From Bacteroidales bacterium (GTDB lineage: Bacteria; Bacteroidota; Bacteroidia; Bacteroidales; UBA932): a stretch of 64,000 nt of DNA. The stretch covers positions 70,040-134,039 of the forward strand of contig VSOK01000001.1 in the NCBI GenBank assembly GCA_009774765.1. The letters run 5' to 3'. The position numbers and the translations under genes were made by a program. Positions 18,895 to 26,974 of the stretch are shown in pieces. The stretch's first letter is position 1, and each line of letters begins with the position of its first letter. The notes beneath the pieces are model-generated. The model did not search any database, was not told where the DNA came from, and saw only the letters and a program-made list of their open reading frames with translations.

Positions 18895-19713
18895 TTATAT
18901 CTGATCATAAAACTTGTTGTATTCTTCAATATAAGATCCGTCTTTTATTGATTCCGCGTTGTAGCCGAGCAGCGGCAGACCGGATTCCTTGCCTGCTTTG
19001 ACGATTTCTTCATGGATGTTTTCTGATCCGAGGATTATCCCGTCAGAATACCGGATGGCCAGCTTAGCAAGATTTATGCCGTCAGGCTGTGAGAATATTT
19101 CCATATCCTCATCCGTTATTCCGCCGAAAATGATGTCCTTTTTGAAGTTCTCATTGAATTTTTCAGAAGAGATGTCGTCATAGAGGGACAGCACTACCTT
19201 GCTGTTTGAGAATATAGGATCTTCGATATATGCTTTTTTCAGATATATCGGAAGCAGATGTGATATCCATCCCTGGCAATGTATGATGTCCGGAGTCCAT
19301 CTTAGCTTTTTGACCGTTTCAAGCACTCCACGTGCAAAGAACACTGCCCTTTCCCCGTTGTCGGAAAAGAAATTGCCTTCTTCGTCCCTATATACCTGTT
19401 TCCTGTGGAAATAGTCTTCGTTGTCGATGAAATATACCTGCATTCTTGCTGCCGAGATGGAGGCTACTTTGATTACAAGAGGTCTGTCGACATCATTGAT
19501 GATGATGTTCATCCCCGAAAGGCGTATTACTTCGTGAAGCTGGTTTTTCCTTTCGTTGATGCATCCGAAGCGCGGCATAAAAGATCTTATTTCCTTTTTC
19601 CTCTCCTGGATGCCCTGCGGAAGAAATCTCCCTATCGTGGAAATTTCAGATTCCGGAAGATATGGGAATATCTCCGAATTTACAAACAGAACTCTCTTTA
19701 CTGAATCTCCCAT
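18895..19713 (-). CDS. Glycogen/starch synthase-like protein, single GT5 N-terminal domain
   Basis: A 272-residue protein that matches only the N-terminal Rossmann half of GT5 glycogen synthases: the opening VLFVNSEIFPYLPESEI, DNEDYFHRKQVYRDEEGNFF near residue 96, and PDIIHCQGWISHLLPIYLK near residue 140. A full glycogen synthase is 450-550 residues with a second ADP-glucose binding domain, absent here. Single-domain forms of this size are widespread in Bacteroidota and annotated as glycogen synthase, but whether they are catalytic alone is unclear. The lysine-glycine pair usual near the GT5 N-terminus (KTGG) is replaced by SEIST, which argues further against normal catalysis. It has a promoter box divergent from ftsX. 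Confidence 0.8.
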   Translation of the reverse strand: MGDSVKRVLFVNSEIFPYLPESEISTIGRFLPQGIQERKKEIRSFMPRFGCINERKNQLHEVIRLSGMNIIINDVDRPLVIKVASISAARMQVYFIDNEDYFHRKQVYRDEEGNFFSDNGERAVFFARGVLETVKKLRWTPDIIHCQGWISHLLPIYLKKAYIEDPIFSNSKVVLSLYDDISSEKFNENFKKDIIFGGITDEDMEIFSQPDGINLAKLAIRYSDGIILGSENIHEEIVKAGKESGLPLLGYNAESIKDGSYIEEYNKFYDQI

Positions 19714-19741
19714 ATTGGCATATTTTAAGACAAAATCTCAA

Positions 19742-19749
19742 CAAAGATA
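19742..19749 (-). promoter_or_regulatory. Candidate -7 element for the glycogen synthase-like gene
   Basis: On the minus strand this reads TATCTTTG, an exact TAnnTTTG match, 28 bp upstream of the ATG. It is divergent from the ftsX box 22 bp away, so the two promoters are packed back to back. Confidence 0.55.
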
Positions 19750-19771
19750 ATAAAAATTTTTGATATTTCAC

Positions 19772-19779
19772 TATCTTTG
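19772..19779 (+). promoter_or_regulatory. Candidate -7 element of the ftsX operon promoter
   Basis: TATCTTTG matches TAnnTTTG exactly and lies 42 bp before the ftsX ATG. A -33 TTTG at ideal spacing is not seen. Confidence 0.55.
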
Positions 19780-19821
19780 ACCCTTTGATAATAAAATGAC
19801 TCAAGTTTCTGAAAGGTTTAT

Positions 19822-20700
19822 ATGTCTAAAGGTGAAAATCATATAATAGGCAGACGCCTTGTCAACGCCTATCTCTCATCCGTAATAAGTATCAGCCTTG
19901 TGCTGCTTCTTGTTGGGGTGGCAAGCCTGCTTCTTGTGAATGCGCGGAGCGTTTCCGACTATTTCAAGGAAAATATGAAGGTCTCGGTCCTCATGAAGAC
20001 GGACGTGGCCGAGGAAGATGCCCTTGCGTTCCGGAGGAAGGTTGACGGTATGCGTTTCATAAAGAGCAGCGACTTTGTCTCAAGGGAGCAGGGCATAAGC
20101 GAAATGAGGAATCTTCTCGGAGAGGACTTTCTTGACGTGTTCGAGACTTCTCCGATACCTGTGTCCATAGATGTGACCCTTAAGGCGGACTATGTTTCCG
20201 CAGACAGCCTCGATATGGTGAAAAGCGAGATCGCGGCATCTCCGCTTGTGGATGAGGTCGTATATCAGCGTTCTCTGGTTGATGCCCTGAATTCCAATCT
20301 GAGCAAGATATCCGTTGTTCTCGGAATCTTCATCGTGCTACTGCTTTTCATCTCTTATGTGCTTATCAACAATACTGTGCGGCTTAATGTGTATGCTCGC
20401 CGTTTCACTATTCATACTATGAGGCTTGTGGGGGCCACGCGCTCATTTATCAGGGCTCCTTTTGTCCTGCAGGCTGTATTTCAGGGAATCTTCTCGGCTA
20501 TCGTGGCTATCATTATGCTGCTTGCGATAATGTTTGTCGTGCGCAATGAGTTTGCCCAGCTGTTTGAAGTGTTCAGGCTGGACCTCCTTCTGATCGTCCT
20601 GGGGATAGTGATCGCTTCTGGAGTGGTGATCTGCGTGTCGAGCACGTACTTTGTCGTAAATAAACTGGTTTCATTGAAAAAGGACGAATTGTATTTCTAA
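19822..20700 (+). CDS. ftsX: Cell division protein FtsX
   Basis: A 292-residue membrane protein with one N-terminal membrane span, a periplasmic domain of about 130 residues and three C-terminal spans: the FtsX topology. FtsX pairs with the ATPase FtsE and controls cell wall hydrolases at the division site. Recognisable parts are the periplasmic KVSVLMKTDVAEEDA and SIDVTLKADYVSADSLD, and the cytoplasmic loop VYARRFTIHTMRLVGATRSFIRAPF with the MKLVGA-like coupling motif. ftsE is not in the window. DUF3098 starts 3 bp after the stop and uppP 3 bp after that, a gene order widely kept in Bacteroidota. Confidence 0.95.
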   Translation: MSKGENHIIGRRLVNAYLSSVISISLVLLLVGVASLLLVNARSVSDYFKENMKVSVLMKTDVAEEDALAFRRKVDGMRFIKSSDFVSREQGISEMRNLLGEDFLDVFETSPIPVSIDVTLKADYVSADSLDMVKSEIAASPLVDEVVYQRSLVDALNSNLSKISVVLGIFIVLLLFISYVLINNTVRLNVYARRFTIHTMRLVGATRSFIRAPFVLQAVFQGIFSAIVAIIMLLAIMFVVRNEFAQLFEVFRLDLLLIVLGIVIASGVVICVSSTYFVVNKLVSLKKDELYF

Positions 20701-20703
20701 GTT

Positions 20704-20940
20704 ATGGATAAAATGGCTATTACCCCGAAAGGGCTGAAACTTCTTCTTGTCGGATTCATCGTTATGCTTTCCGGCTATATCCTTATGACAGGAGGCGGCA
20801 GCGACAATCCTGAGGTCTTCAATTATGCTATGTTTGATTTCAGGCGTCTTGTGGCGGCTCCTCTGGTGATACTTATCGGCGTTGTCATTGAGATTGTGGC
20901 GATTATGGGCGTGTTCGGAGGCAATGGAAAGGAGAAATAG
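20704..20940 (+). CDS. DUF3098 small membrane protein
   Basis: A 78-residue protein with two hydrophobic segments (about residues 10-28 and 50-70) joined by a polar loop ending FNYAMFDFRRLVAAP. This pattern and the position between ftsX and uppP are diagnostic of DUF3098, a Bacteroidota family of unknown function. The ATG at 20704 follows the ftsX stop by 3 bp, and uppP follows by 3 bp, so expression is coupled to cell division and peptidoglycan precursor recycling genes. Function cannot be stated beyond that association. Confidence 0.9.
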   Translation: MDKMAITPKGLKLLLVGFIVMLSGYILMTGGGSDNPEVFNYAMFDFRRLVAAPLVILIGVVIEIVAIMGVFGGNGKEK

Positions 20941-20943
20941 GCT

Positions 20944-21765
20944 ATGGAATGGTTTGAGGCGATAATCCTGGGGCTGCTTCAGGGGTTTACGGAATTTCTT
21001 CCGGTCAGCAGCAGCGGCCATCTTGTGATCGGCAGGGAGCTGCTTGGCGTGGAGGCGTCGGATGATCTCGTATTTGAGGTGACCGTGCACGCGGCCACTG
21101 TCCTGAGTACCATATTCGTGTTCAGGAAGCAGATATGGAATCTTCTTTCGGGATTTTTCAGGTTCCGGTATAATGACCAGACTGATTATATTTTGAAGAT
21201 AGGTGTGTCTATGATTCCGATTTTTATTGTCGGAATGTTTTTCAAGGATTATGTGGAGGGGCTTTTCGGTTCTTTGACAGGGGTGGCTTTCGCTCTTCTT
21301 GTGACGGCCGTGCTGCTTGTCTTCTCGGATGTCGCATATTATGCCTTCAAGGACAAGAGCATATACAAGAGTGTCTCGGGAAAGGAATACCGCAACGGAA
21401 TTTCGTACTGGCAGGCATTTGTCGTGGGGCTCGGGCAGGCCTTTGCTGTGGCTCCGGGGCTTTCGCGTTCCGGTACTACCATTGCTACCGGTCTGATATG
21501 CGGTGTCAGGAGAGATGTCATGGCGCAGTTTTCTTTCCTTATGGTTCTTGTGCCGATTCTTGGGGAGGCTTTCCTCAGTCTGGCCGGAGGTGAGATGAGT
21601 TCGTCTTCCGTAGGCTGGCTTCCGCTCCTGCTCGGATTCGTTTCCGCCTTCCTCGCGGGGCTTCTTGCGTGCAAAGTTATGATCGCCCTTGTCAAGAAGG
21701 CCCGGTTGAGCTGGTTCGCTCTTTATTGCGTCGTCGTGGCTGTGCTTATTTTCATCTTCCAATAG
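20944..21765 (+). CDS. uppP: Undecaprenyl-diphosphatase UppP (BacA)
   Basis: A 273-residue inner membrane enzyme that dephosphorylates undecaprenyl diphosphate so that the lipid carrier for peptidoglycan and O-antigen can be reused; extra copies give bacitracin resistance. Both BacA signature motifs are present: LLQGFTEFLPVSSSGHLVIG near residue 10, containing the catalytic Glu and Ser residues, and PGLSRSGTTIATGL near residue 175 with the key arginine. About eight hydrophobic spans are seen and the length is normal. It sits in the ftsX-DUF3098-uppP unit, and the next gene starts 8 bp after its stop. Confidence 0.97.
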   Translation: MEWFEAIILGLLQGFTEFLPVSSSGHLVIGRELLGVEASDDLVFEVTVHAATVLSTIFVFRKQIWNLLSGFFRFRYNDQTDYILKIGVSMIPIFIVGMFFKDYVEGLFGSLTGVAFALLVTAVLLVFSDVAYYAFKDKSIYKSVSGKEYRNGISYWQAFVVGLGQAFAVAPGLSRSGTTIATGLICGVRRDVMAQFSFLMVLVPILGEAFLSLAGGEMSSSSVGWLPLLLGFVSAFLAGLLACKVMIALVKKARLSWFALYCVVVAVLIFIFQ

Positions 21766-21773
21766 GTCTGCGC

Positions 21774-22520
21774 TTGGACGGAAAATTCACATATTTTGTA
21801 TCTGATGTGCATCTGGGGCTGGATGTAAATGACCCTCAGGGGCGCGAACGCCGTTTTGTCGAATTTCTGAGGTCGCTCGACCCCGGGAAGACGTCGGCTC
21901 TGTATCTTCTGGGTGACATCTGGGATTTCTGGTATGAATACCGTGATGTGGTCCCGAAAGGATATGTAAAAGTATTTGCTGCGATTGTCGGGCTGATTGA
22001 GTCCGGGGTGGATGTGTATTTCTTCCAGGGAAACCACGATGTATGGACCTACAGCTATTTTGAAGAGCTTGGTATGAAGAGGCTTGTCCAGCCGGCGGTC
22101 GTGGAGATTGACGGAAAGGTTTTCTGCCTGGGGCATGGGGACGGTCTTGGTCCTGTGCCGTCAGGCTACCGTTTTTTGAGGAAAATCTTTCATTGCAGGG
22201 TTCTTCAGTCCCTGTTCAGTATGCTTCATCCCTGGCTTGCTTTCCGGCTCGGCAACGGATGGTCGAAAGGCAACAGGCTTGCCCGTCACGAGGAATATGT
22301 CTTCAAGGGTGCCGCGGAGCCGCTGTGCATATTTGCTGAGGAATTTTCGCGTAGGCACAAGGTGGATTATTTCGTGTTCGGGCACTACCACGTGTCTGTG
22401 GATCTTCCGCTTGACACCGGTGCAAGGCTTGTCGTGCTGAAGGATTGGATAGGAGCTTCGCCTTATCTGTATTTTGACGGGATTTCCGGTGCTTTGGGAT
22501 ATTCCCAGAACAGGGAATAG
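21774..22520 (+). CDS. UDP-2,3-diacylglucosamine diphosphatase-like metallophosphoesterase (LpxH family)
   Basis: A 248-residue calcineurin-like phosphoesterase. The metal-binding motifs occur in order: SDVHLG near residue 9, LGDIWDFW near 46, GNHDVW near 85, GHGDGLG near 124 and FGHYHVS near 204. Spacing and the WDFW element match LpxH-type enzymes, which hydrolyse UDP-2,3-diacylglucosamine to lipid X in lipid A synthesis. There is no ATG before the first motif; TTG at 21774 is the best start, 8 bp after the uppP stop, with CTG at 21768 as an alternative. In related genomes truB often follows uppP, so this neighbour may be lineage specific. The last 58 bp overlap the convergent DUF4294 gene. 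Confidence 0.87.
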   Translation: MDGKFTYFVSDVHLGLDVNDPQGRERRFVEFLRSLDPGKTSALYLLGDIWDFWYEYRDVVPKGYVKVFAAIVGLIESGVDVYFFQGNHDVWTYSYFEELGMKRLVQPAVVEIDGKVFCLGHGDGLGPVPSGYRFLRKIFHCRVLQSLFSMLHPWLAFRLGNGWSKGNRLARHEEYVFKGAAEPLCIFAEEFSRRHKVDYFVFGHYHVSVDLPLDTGARLVVLKDWIGASPYLYFDGISGALGYSQNRE

Positions 22521-23158
22521 TACAGGCCTTCGAATCCTCCTGTTTCCCAGAGATTTACCAGTTCTTCTGTCTCACGGTCAGCCCCCTGCGGGTCGTAGGG
22601 TGTCTTAAGGTCTGATCCGAACAGTTTTGCTATTCCCTGCCAGAATCCTGCCGCCATACCGTTTTTGTAGTCTTTTATTATAAGGTAGGACGATTTGCCG
22701 ACCTCCCTGTCGATGAGTTTCATAAGCAGTGCCCCCTGTGTGATTGTCAGGCTTCTCAGAGGTTTCTCGAATACCGTGAACAGCTCGTCCTGTACTGCGT
22801 TGATATATCTGTCGCGTTTGCCGCGTTTCAGATTGTCCGCCGTGATTGTGCTGTCTGCGCGTTCGACGAGTTTTCTGGCGACAATGGCGTACGGATAGAC
22901 TTTGCTGAAGTTGTACACCAGCCTGTAGTATTGGCGCCATTCCTTTCCCTTCTGCCTTGGCAGTCTTTCGTAGACACGCGCCGCAGGGAGTTCTTCCATA
23001 TATATGGTATCCCTTCCTTCCACCTTGTACTGCATCAGCTGGTTTCTGCCGTACTCCTGCGGTGTGATCTGTTTTTTTGCGCGTTCCTGTCCTGCCGCCG
23101 TCGCTGCCGTCAGTATAAGGATGGCGATGAGTGCCGTATGTCTTGAAAAAATGCGCAT
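22463..23158 (-). CDS. DUF4294 exported protein
   Basis: A 231-residue protein with a cleavable signal peptide of about 22 residues (cleavage after TAAG or nearby) and one DUF4294 domain, a Bacteroidota family of unknown function. Typical segments are RLVYNFSKVYPYAIVARKLV near residue 80 and LTITQGALLMKLIDREVGKSSY near residue 137, followed by GFWQGIAKLFGSDLK. The 3' end overlaps the LpxH-like gene by 58 bp, tail to tail, with no space for a terminator. A promoter box lies 4 bp before the ATG, so its transcript may lack a leader. It separates the LpxH-like gene from the ribosomal operon. Confidence 0.88.
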   Translation of the reverse strand: MRIFSRHTALIAILILTAATAAGQERAKKQITPQEYGRNQLMQYKVEGRDTIYMEELPAARVYERLPRQKGKEWRQYYRLVYNFSKVYPYAIVARKLVERADSTITADNLKRGKRDRYINAVQDELFTVFEKPLRSLTITQGALLMKLIDREVGKSSYLIIKDYKNGMAAGFWQGIAKLFGSDLKTPYDPQGADRETEELVNLWETGGFEGLYYSLFWEYPKAPEIPSKYR

Positions 23159-23162
23159 CTGA

Positions 23163-23170
23163 CAAAGGTA
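23163..23170 (-). promoter_or_regulatory. Candidate -7 element of the DUF4294 gene
   Basis: On the minus strand this reads TACCTTTG, an exact TAnnTTTG match. Its last base is 4 bp from the ATG at 23158, predicting a nearly or fully leaderless mRNA. No clear -33 TTTG is seen. Confidence 0.45.
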
Positions 23171-23312
23171 GTCATTTTATTTTTAACGGTCTTTCTGCAG
23201 TGGTCCAAAAGTGCATCATAAAAATTTCAACAGGTTTTGTAATCGGATGATTTTTCGGTATTTAGCTGTCAAAAAGTCCGGTCAAAAATATTCTTAAATT
23301 TCTCAAAAAATG

Positions 23313-23342
23313 TTTGCAATTCAGGAATTTTTACTATCTTTG
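23313..23342 (+). promoter_or_regulatory. Promoter of the rplP-rplQ ribosomal operon
   Basis: TTTG at 23313-23316 and TATCTTTG at 23335-23342 are separated by 18 bp, a close match to the Bacteroidota -33/-7 pair. The same TATCTTTGCAG string occurs in the tRNA-Pro promoter. The predicted start is near 23346, giving a leader of about 88 bases before rplP. Confidence 0.75.
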
Positions 23343-23346
23343 CAGT

Positions 23347-23399
23347 CCCTTAATTGGGGAGAAGTCCGCCCAACCAGCTGATGCTCAATTATTTAAGGG
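23347..23399 (+). promoter_or_regulatory. Foldable 5' leader of the rplP operon
   Basis: The predicted transcript starts with CCCTTAA (23347-23353), which can pair with TTAAGGG (23393-23399). Inside lies a second hairpin, TTGGG (23354-23358) with CCCAA (23369-23373). The 53-base structure ends 34 bp before the rplP ATG. It could be an autoregulatory r-protein binding site or simply stabilise the mRNA 5' end; neither is proven. Confidence 0.45.
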
Positions 23400-23433
23400 A
23401 AAACAAGGAAATTTAATTAAAAGTAATAGAACA

Positions 23434-23853
23434 ATGTTACAACCAAAGAAAACAAAATTTAGAAGGCAGCAGAAAGGCCGTATGAAAGGGATTGCTCAGA
23501 GGGGCAACCAGCTTGCGTTCGGTTCTTTCGGCATCAAGACCTTGGAAAATTGTTGGCTTACAGGTCGTCAGATCGAAGCTGCCCGTCAGGCGGTCGTGCG
23601 TTATATGAAACGTGAGGGTAAGATCTGGATCAGAGTGTTCCCTGACAAGCCATACACAAAGAAACCTGCCGAGGTGCGTATGGGTAAAGGTAAGGGTAAT
23701 CCTGAGGGATTTGTTGCTCCTGTTACTCCCGGCCGTATCCTGATTGAGGCGGAAGGCGTTTCCCTGGAGATTGCAAGAGAGGCTTTGCGTCTTGGCGCGC
23801 AGAAACTTCCGGTGACTACCAAGTTCGTTGTCCGCAGGGATTATGTTGAATAG
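23434..23853 (+). CDS. rplP: 50S ribosomal protein L16
   Basis: A 139-residue L16, which helps form the tRNA-binding face of the large subunit near the A site. The start [19 protein letters not shown] and the core [20 protein letters not shown] are diagnostic. ATG at 23434 is chosen because it begins exactly where homologues begin; the frame is open further upstream but that part is leader RNA. L16 is normally the ninth gene of the S10 operon, after rpsC. Here it is first, with its own promoter and leader, and rpsJ-rpsC must lie elsewhere. Confidence 0.98.
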   Translation: MLQPKKTKFRRQQKGRMKGIAQRGNQLAFGSFGIKTLENCWLTGRQIEAARQAVVRYMKREGKIWIRVFPDKPYTKKPAEVRMGKGKGNPEGFVAPVTPGRILIEAEGVSLEIAREALRLGAQKLPVTTKFVVRRDYVE

Positions 23854-23871
23854 TTTAATGGAGAAAAAGAA

Positions 23872-24066
23872 ATGAAAGCATCTGAAGTACGCGAAATGTC
23901 AATCAGCGATTTGCGCGACCGTATCGAGGTTGAGAAAGCAGCTCTTGATACAATGAAGATAAACCACACTATCTCTCCATTAGAGGATACGTCAAAGGTT
24001 AGAAAGGCAAGAAGGGATATCGCCCGTATGATGACGATTCTTGCCGAGAAGGAAAAACAGAATTAA
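23872..24066 (+). CDS. rpmC: 50S ribosomal protein L29
   Basis: A 64-residue helical hairpin protein at the rim of the peptide exit tunnel, where it helps dock trigger factor and SRP. It starts [20 protein letters not shown] and ends with the typical [20 protein letters not shown]. It follows rplP by 18 bp, with a weak GGAG ahead of the start, and precedes rpsQ by 13 bp, as in the standard operon order. Confidence 0.96.
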   Translation: MKASEVREMSISDLRDRIEVEKAALDTMKINHTISPLEDTSKVRKARRDIARMMTILAEKEKQN

Positions 24067-24079
24067 AATTTGCATTCTG

Positions 24080-24334
24080 ATGGAAAGAAATCTTCGCAAA
24101 GAAAGAATAGGAGTTGTGGTCAGCAACAAGATGGACAAATCTATCGTAGTTGCGGTTGAGACTCAGGAGAAGCATCCGATCTACGGAAAGTTCGTAAAAA
24201 AGACCACGAAGTTCGTCGCTCACGATGAGAAGAACGAGTGCCAGGAAGGCGATACTGTTCGCATTATGGAGACCCGTCCGTTGAGCAAGACAAAGAACTG
24301 GAGATTAGTAGAAATCGTAGAAAAAGTTAAATAG
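24080..24334 (+). CDS. rpsQ: 30S ribosomal protein S17
   Basis: An 84-residue OB-fold protein that binds 16S rRNA early in small subunit assembly. The start [20 protein letters not shown] and [15 protein letters not shown] are typical. ATG at 24080 matches the N-terminus of homologues; the frame extends upstream into the rpmC region but that extension has no family support. rplN begins 2 bp after the stop. Confidence 0.97.
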   Translation: MERNLRKERIGVVVSNKMDKSIVVAVETQEKHPIYGKFVKKTTKFVAHDEKNECQEGDTVRIMETRPLSKTKNWRLVEIVEKVK

Positions 24335-24336
24335 CA

Positions 24337-24702
24337 ATGATACAGCAGGAAACACGTTTACAGGTTGCAGACAACAGCGGCGCAAAGGAAGTTCTTTGTA
24401 TCCGTGTGTTGGGTGGTACCCGCCGCCGTTATGCAAAAGTGGGCGACAGGATTGTCGTTGCAGTTAAGAGCGCTATTCCGGGTGGAGATGCCAAGAAAGG
24501 TTCAGTTTCTAAGGCTGTGGTAGTGCGCACAAAGAAAGAGATTCGTCGTCAGGACGGTTCATATATCCGTTTCGATGACAACGCTTGCGTTCTTCTCAAC
24601 AACCAGGGTGAGGTTCGTGGAACACGTATCTTCGGTCCTGTTGCAAGGGAACTTCGTGAGAACTATATGAAAATCGTTTCACTGGCACCGGAGGTCCTCT
24701 AA
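24337..24702 (+). CDS. rplN: 50S ribosomal protein L14
   Basis: A 121-residue L14, which lies at the subunit interface, contacts 16S rRNA helix 14 and is the docking site for the silencing factor RsfS. The start [20 protein letters not shown], the RRYAKVGD segment and the ending IVSLAPEVL are standard. It is spaced 2 bp from rpsQ and 12 bp from rplX. Confidence 0.98.
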   Translation: MIQQETRLQVADNSGAKEVLCIRVLGGTRRRYAKVGDRIVVAVKSAIPGGDAKKGSVSKAVVVRTKKEIRRQDGSYIRFDDNACVLLNNQGEVRGTRIFGPVARELRENYMKIVSLAPEVL

Positions 24703-24714
24703 TAAGTAAGCATT

Positions 24715-25032
24715 ATGAAAAAGATACATATCAAGAAAGGCGACACCGTTTATGTTAATGCCGGTAACGACAAAGGAAAGACCGGTAAGGTGCTTGAGGT
24801 GATTCCTTCAAAGGACCGTGCTATCGTTGAGGGTATCAATATGGTCAGCAAACACGCTAAACCAAGCCCTAAACATCCTCAAGGTGGTATTATTAAACAA
24901 GAGGCTGGTATTCACGTCTCAAACCTTCAGATTGTAGACCCATCAAAGGGCGGTCCTACAAGAATAGGACACAAGTTTGTCGGAGACAAGAAGATCCGTT
25001 ATGCCAAAAAATCAGGAGAGGAGATTAAATAA
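24715..25032 (+). CDS. rplX: 50S ribosomal protein L24
   Basis: A 105-residue assembly-initiating large subunit protein. The KOW RNA-binding motif is seen in [20 protein letters not shown], followed by [24 protein letters not shown] residues. Its TAA stop shares one base with the rplE start (TAATG), so the two are translationally coupled. Confidence 0.97.
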   Translation: MKKIHIKKGDTVYVNAGNDKGKTGKVLEVIPSKDRAIVEGINMVSKHAKPSPKHPQGGIIKQEAGIHVSNLQIVDPSKGGPTRIGHKFVGDKKIRYAKKSGEEIK

Positions 25033-25631
25033 TGGCAAAGACTACAAAGACAACTAACGCACAGGCTCCGGTAGCTGCCGGTTATGTGCCTGACCTCAAG
25101 AAGGTTTACAAAGAGGAGATTGTTGCCAAGCTTATGAAGGAGTTTTCATACTCTACTGTAATGCAGGTTCCGAGATTGGTGAAGATTACAATCAACCAGG
25201 GTATCGGAGATGCTACAGGTGACAAGAAGCTCGTGGATGTGGCTCAGCAGGAATTGAGCATAATTACAGGACAGAAAGCGGTTACAACCGTATCAAGGAA
25301 AGATATTTCAAACTTCAAACTCCGTAAGGGTATGCCTATCGGTGTTAAGGTCACTCTCCGTGGTGTGAAGATGTATGAGTTCCTTGAGAGACTTATCCGT
25401 ATTTCGCTTCCTCGAATCAGAGACTTCAACGGTATTTCTGAGAAGATGGACGGAAAGGGTAACTATACTCTCGGAATCAAGGAGCAGATTATCTTCCCTG
25501 AAATCAATATCGACCAGATTACCAAGATTCTCGGTATGGAGATCACTTTCGTGACAACAGCCAATACTGATGAGGAGGCTCACGCTCTTCTCCGTGAATT
25601 CGGTCTGCCTTTCAAAAAACACAACAACTAA
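25032..25631 (+). CDS. rplE: 50S ribosomal protein L5
   Basis: A 199-residue L5, part of the central protuberance, where it binds 5S rRNA and contacts P-site tRNA and S13. It has the usual core, such as [16 protein letters not shown] near residue 47 and [14 protein letters not shown] residues near 100. The first about 20 residues (Lys/Thr/Ala rich) are an extension absent from E. coli L5. The start overlaps the rplX stop. Confidence 0.97.
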   Translation: MAKTTKTTNAQAPVAAGYVPDLKKVYKEEIVAKLMKEFSYSTVMQVPRLVKITINQGIGDATGDKKLVDVAQQELSIITGQKAVTTVSRKDISNFKLRKGMPIGVKVTLRGVKMYEFLERLIRISLPRIRDFNGISEKMDGKGNYTLGIKEQIIFPEINIDQITKILGMEITFVTTANTDEEAHALLREFGLPFKKHNN

Positions 25632-25643
25632 AAGTTAACTAGT

Positions 25644-25913
25644 ATGGCAAAAGAATCAATGAAAGCCCGCGAAGTAAAACGCGCGAAATTAGTTGCTAAA
25701 TACGCTGAGAAGAGGAAAGCTCTCAAAGAGGCTGGAGACTGGGCTGCGCTTGACAAGCTCCCTAAGAATTCAAGCCCTTGCCGTATGCACAACCGCTGTT
25801 CTCTTACCGGAAGACCAAAAGGTTATATGAGGATGTTCGGCATCAGCCGTATCCAGTTCCGCGAGATGGCAAGCAACGGTCTTATCCCAGGCGTGAAGAA
25901 GGCAAGCTGGTAA
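25644..25913 (+). CDS. rpsN: 30S ribosomal protein S14
   Basis: An 89-residue S14 of the longer type, whose tail ends [20 protein letters not shown]. The paired CxxC zinc ribbon of the short form is not present; only two separated cysteines ([14 protein letters not shown]) remain, so it probably does not bind zinc. S14 assembles late into the 30S head. An 86-bp gap follows before rpsH, longer than other gaps here. Confidence 0.96.
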   Translation: MAKESMKAREVKRAKLVAKYAEKRKALKEAGDWAALDKLPKNSSPCRMHNRCSLTGRPKGYMRMFGISRIQFREMASNGLIPGVKKASW

Positions 25914-25999
25914 TGACTGACAAAAAGTTACATTATATTTATTAACAATTCGGATATCGGGCGTACAATTGCGCCGGTTTCTATTAAAAAACAGAAAAA

Positions 26000-26395
26000 A
26001 TGACTGATCCAATTGCAGATTATCTGACAAGAATTCGCAATGCTTACCTCGCAGGTAAGAAGATCGTTGAGATTCCATCTTCAAAGATGAAGGTGGCTAT
26101 CACCAAGATTCTTTGCGAAAAGGGATACATCCTCAGCTACAAGGTGGTTGAAGGAACTCCCGGAAACACAATCAAGATTGCTCTTAAGTATCATCCTCAG
26201 ACAAAGACCGCGGCAATCAAGAAGATTCAGCGCGTGTCAAAACCTGGTCTCAGGAAATATACTGATGTGGAGAATATGCCTCGCGTCCTCAATGGACTCG
26301 GAATCGCTGTCCTTTCTACATCAAAGGGTGTTATCACCGACAAGGAGGCTAAAGATCTCAATGTAGGCGGTGAGGTTATATGTTATGTATATTAA
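26000..26395 (+). CDS. rpsH: 30S ribosomal protein S8
   Basis: A 131-residue primary binder of the 16S rRNA central domain. In E. coli S8 also represses its own operon. The start MTDPIADYLTRIRNAYLAGK and the C-terminal STSKGVITDKEAKDLNVGGE are typical. The 86-bp untranslated stretch before it would be a place to look for an S8-binding mRNA site, but I see only a weak 4-bp GGCG/CGCC hairpin there. Confidence 0.97.
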   Translation: MTDPIADYLTRIRNAYLAGKKIVEIPSSKMKVAITKILCEKGYILSYKVVEGTPGNTIKIALKYHPQTKTAAIKKIQRVSKPGLRKYTDVENMPRVLNGLGIAVLSTSKGVITDKEAKDLNVGGEVICYVY

Positions 26396-26412
26396 TCTTA
26401 AAGAATTAAATA

Positions 26413-26973
26413 ATGTCAAGAATTGGTAAATTGCCTGTACACCTTCCTGCCGGAGTTACTGTAGAGCTGCTTCCGGGCAATGTGGTTAAGGTTAAAGGAC
26501 CCAAGGGCGAACTGAGCCAGAAGGTTGACTCGGACATCAATGTCGCTCTTGAGGGAAATGAGATTAAATTGACCCGTCCTACCGACCAGCCGAGACACCG
26601 TTCACTTCACGGTCTTTACCGTGCTCTGATCAACAATATGGTTGTTGGTGTCTCTGAGGGATATGAGATCAGACAGGAGCTTGTCGGTGTGGGTTACCGT
26701 GTTGAGGTTAAAGGTCAGATCCTTGAATTCTCTCTCGGATTCTCTCACGATATTCACATGATGCTCCCTGCTGAGGTGAAGGCTGAGGCTGCTGAGGTGA
26801 AGAAAGGTCAGAACCCTGTCCTTATTCTCAGAAGCAATGACAAACAGCTTATCGGTCAGGTTGCAGCTAAGATCCGCTCTCTGCGTAAGCCTGAGCCATA
26901 TAAGGGTAAAGGTATCAAGTTTGTCGGCGAACAGCTTCGTCGTAAGGCTGGTAAGTCAGCAGGTGCTAAATAA
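26413..26973 (+). CDS. rplF: 50S ribosomal protein L6
   Basis: A 186-residue protein with two repeated domains near the factor-binding site of the large subunit. The start MSRIGKLPVHLPAGVTVELL and the C-terminal signature PEPYKGKGIKFVGEQLRRKA are diagnostic. It follows rpsH by 17 bp. Confidence 0.98.
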   Translation: MSRIGKLPVHLPAGVTVELLPGNVVKVKGPKGELSQKVDSDINVALEGNEIKLTRPTDQPRHRSLHGLYRALINNMVVGVSEGYEIRQELVGVGYRVEVKGQILEFSLGFSHDIHMMLPAEVKAEAAEVKKGQNPVLILRSNDKQLIGQVAAKIRSLRKPEPYKGKGIKFVGEQLRRKAGKSAGAK

Positions 26974-26974
26974 T

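Noticed and set aside
20671..21762. A 363-codon open frame on the minus strand
   Set aside because: It is antisense to ftsX end, DUF3098 and uppP. Its translation is dominated by His, Lys, Arg, Pro and Ser with no domain or signal, typical of a shadow frame.
22605..23165. A 186-codon minus-strand frame overlapping the DUF4294 gene
   Set aside because: It is another frame of the same strand over a gene with a signal peptide and clear family motifs; the translation is low in hydrophobic residues and unrecognisable.
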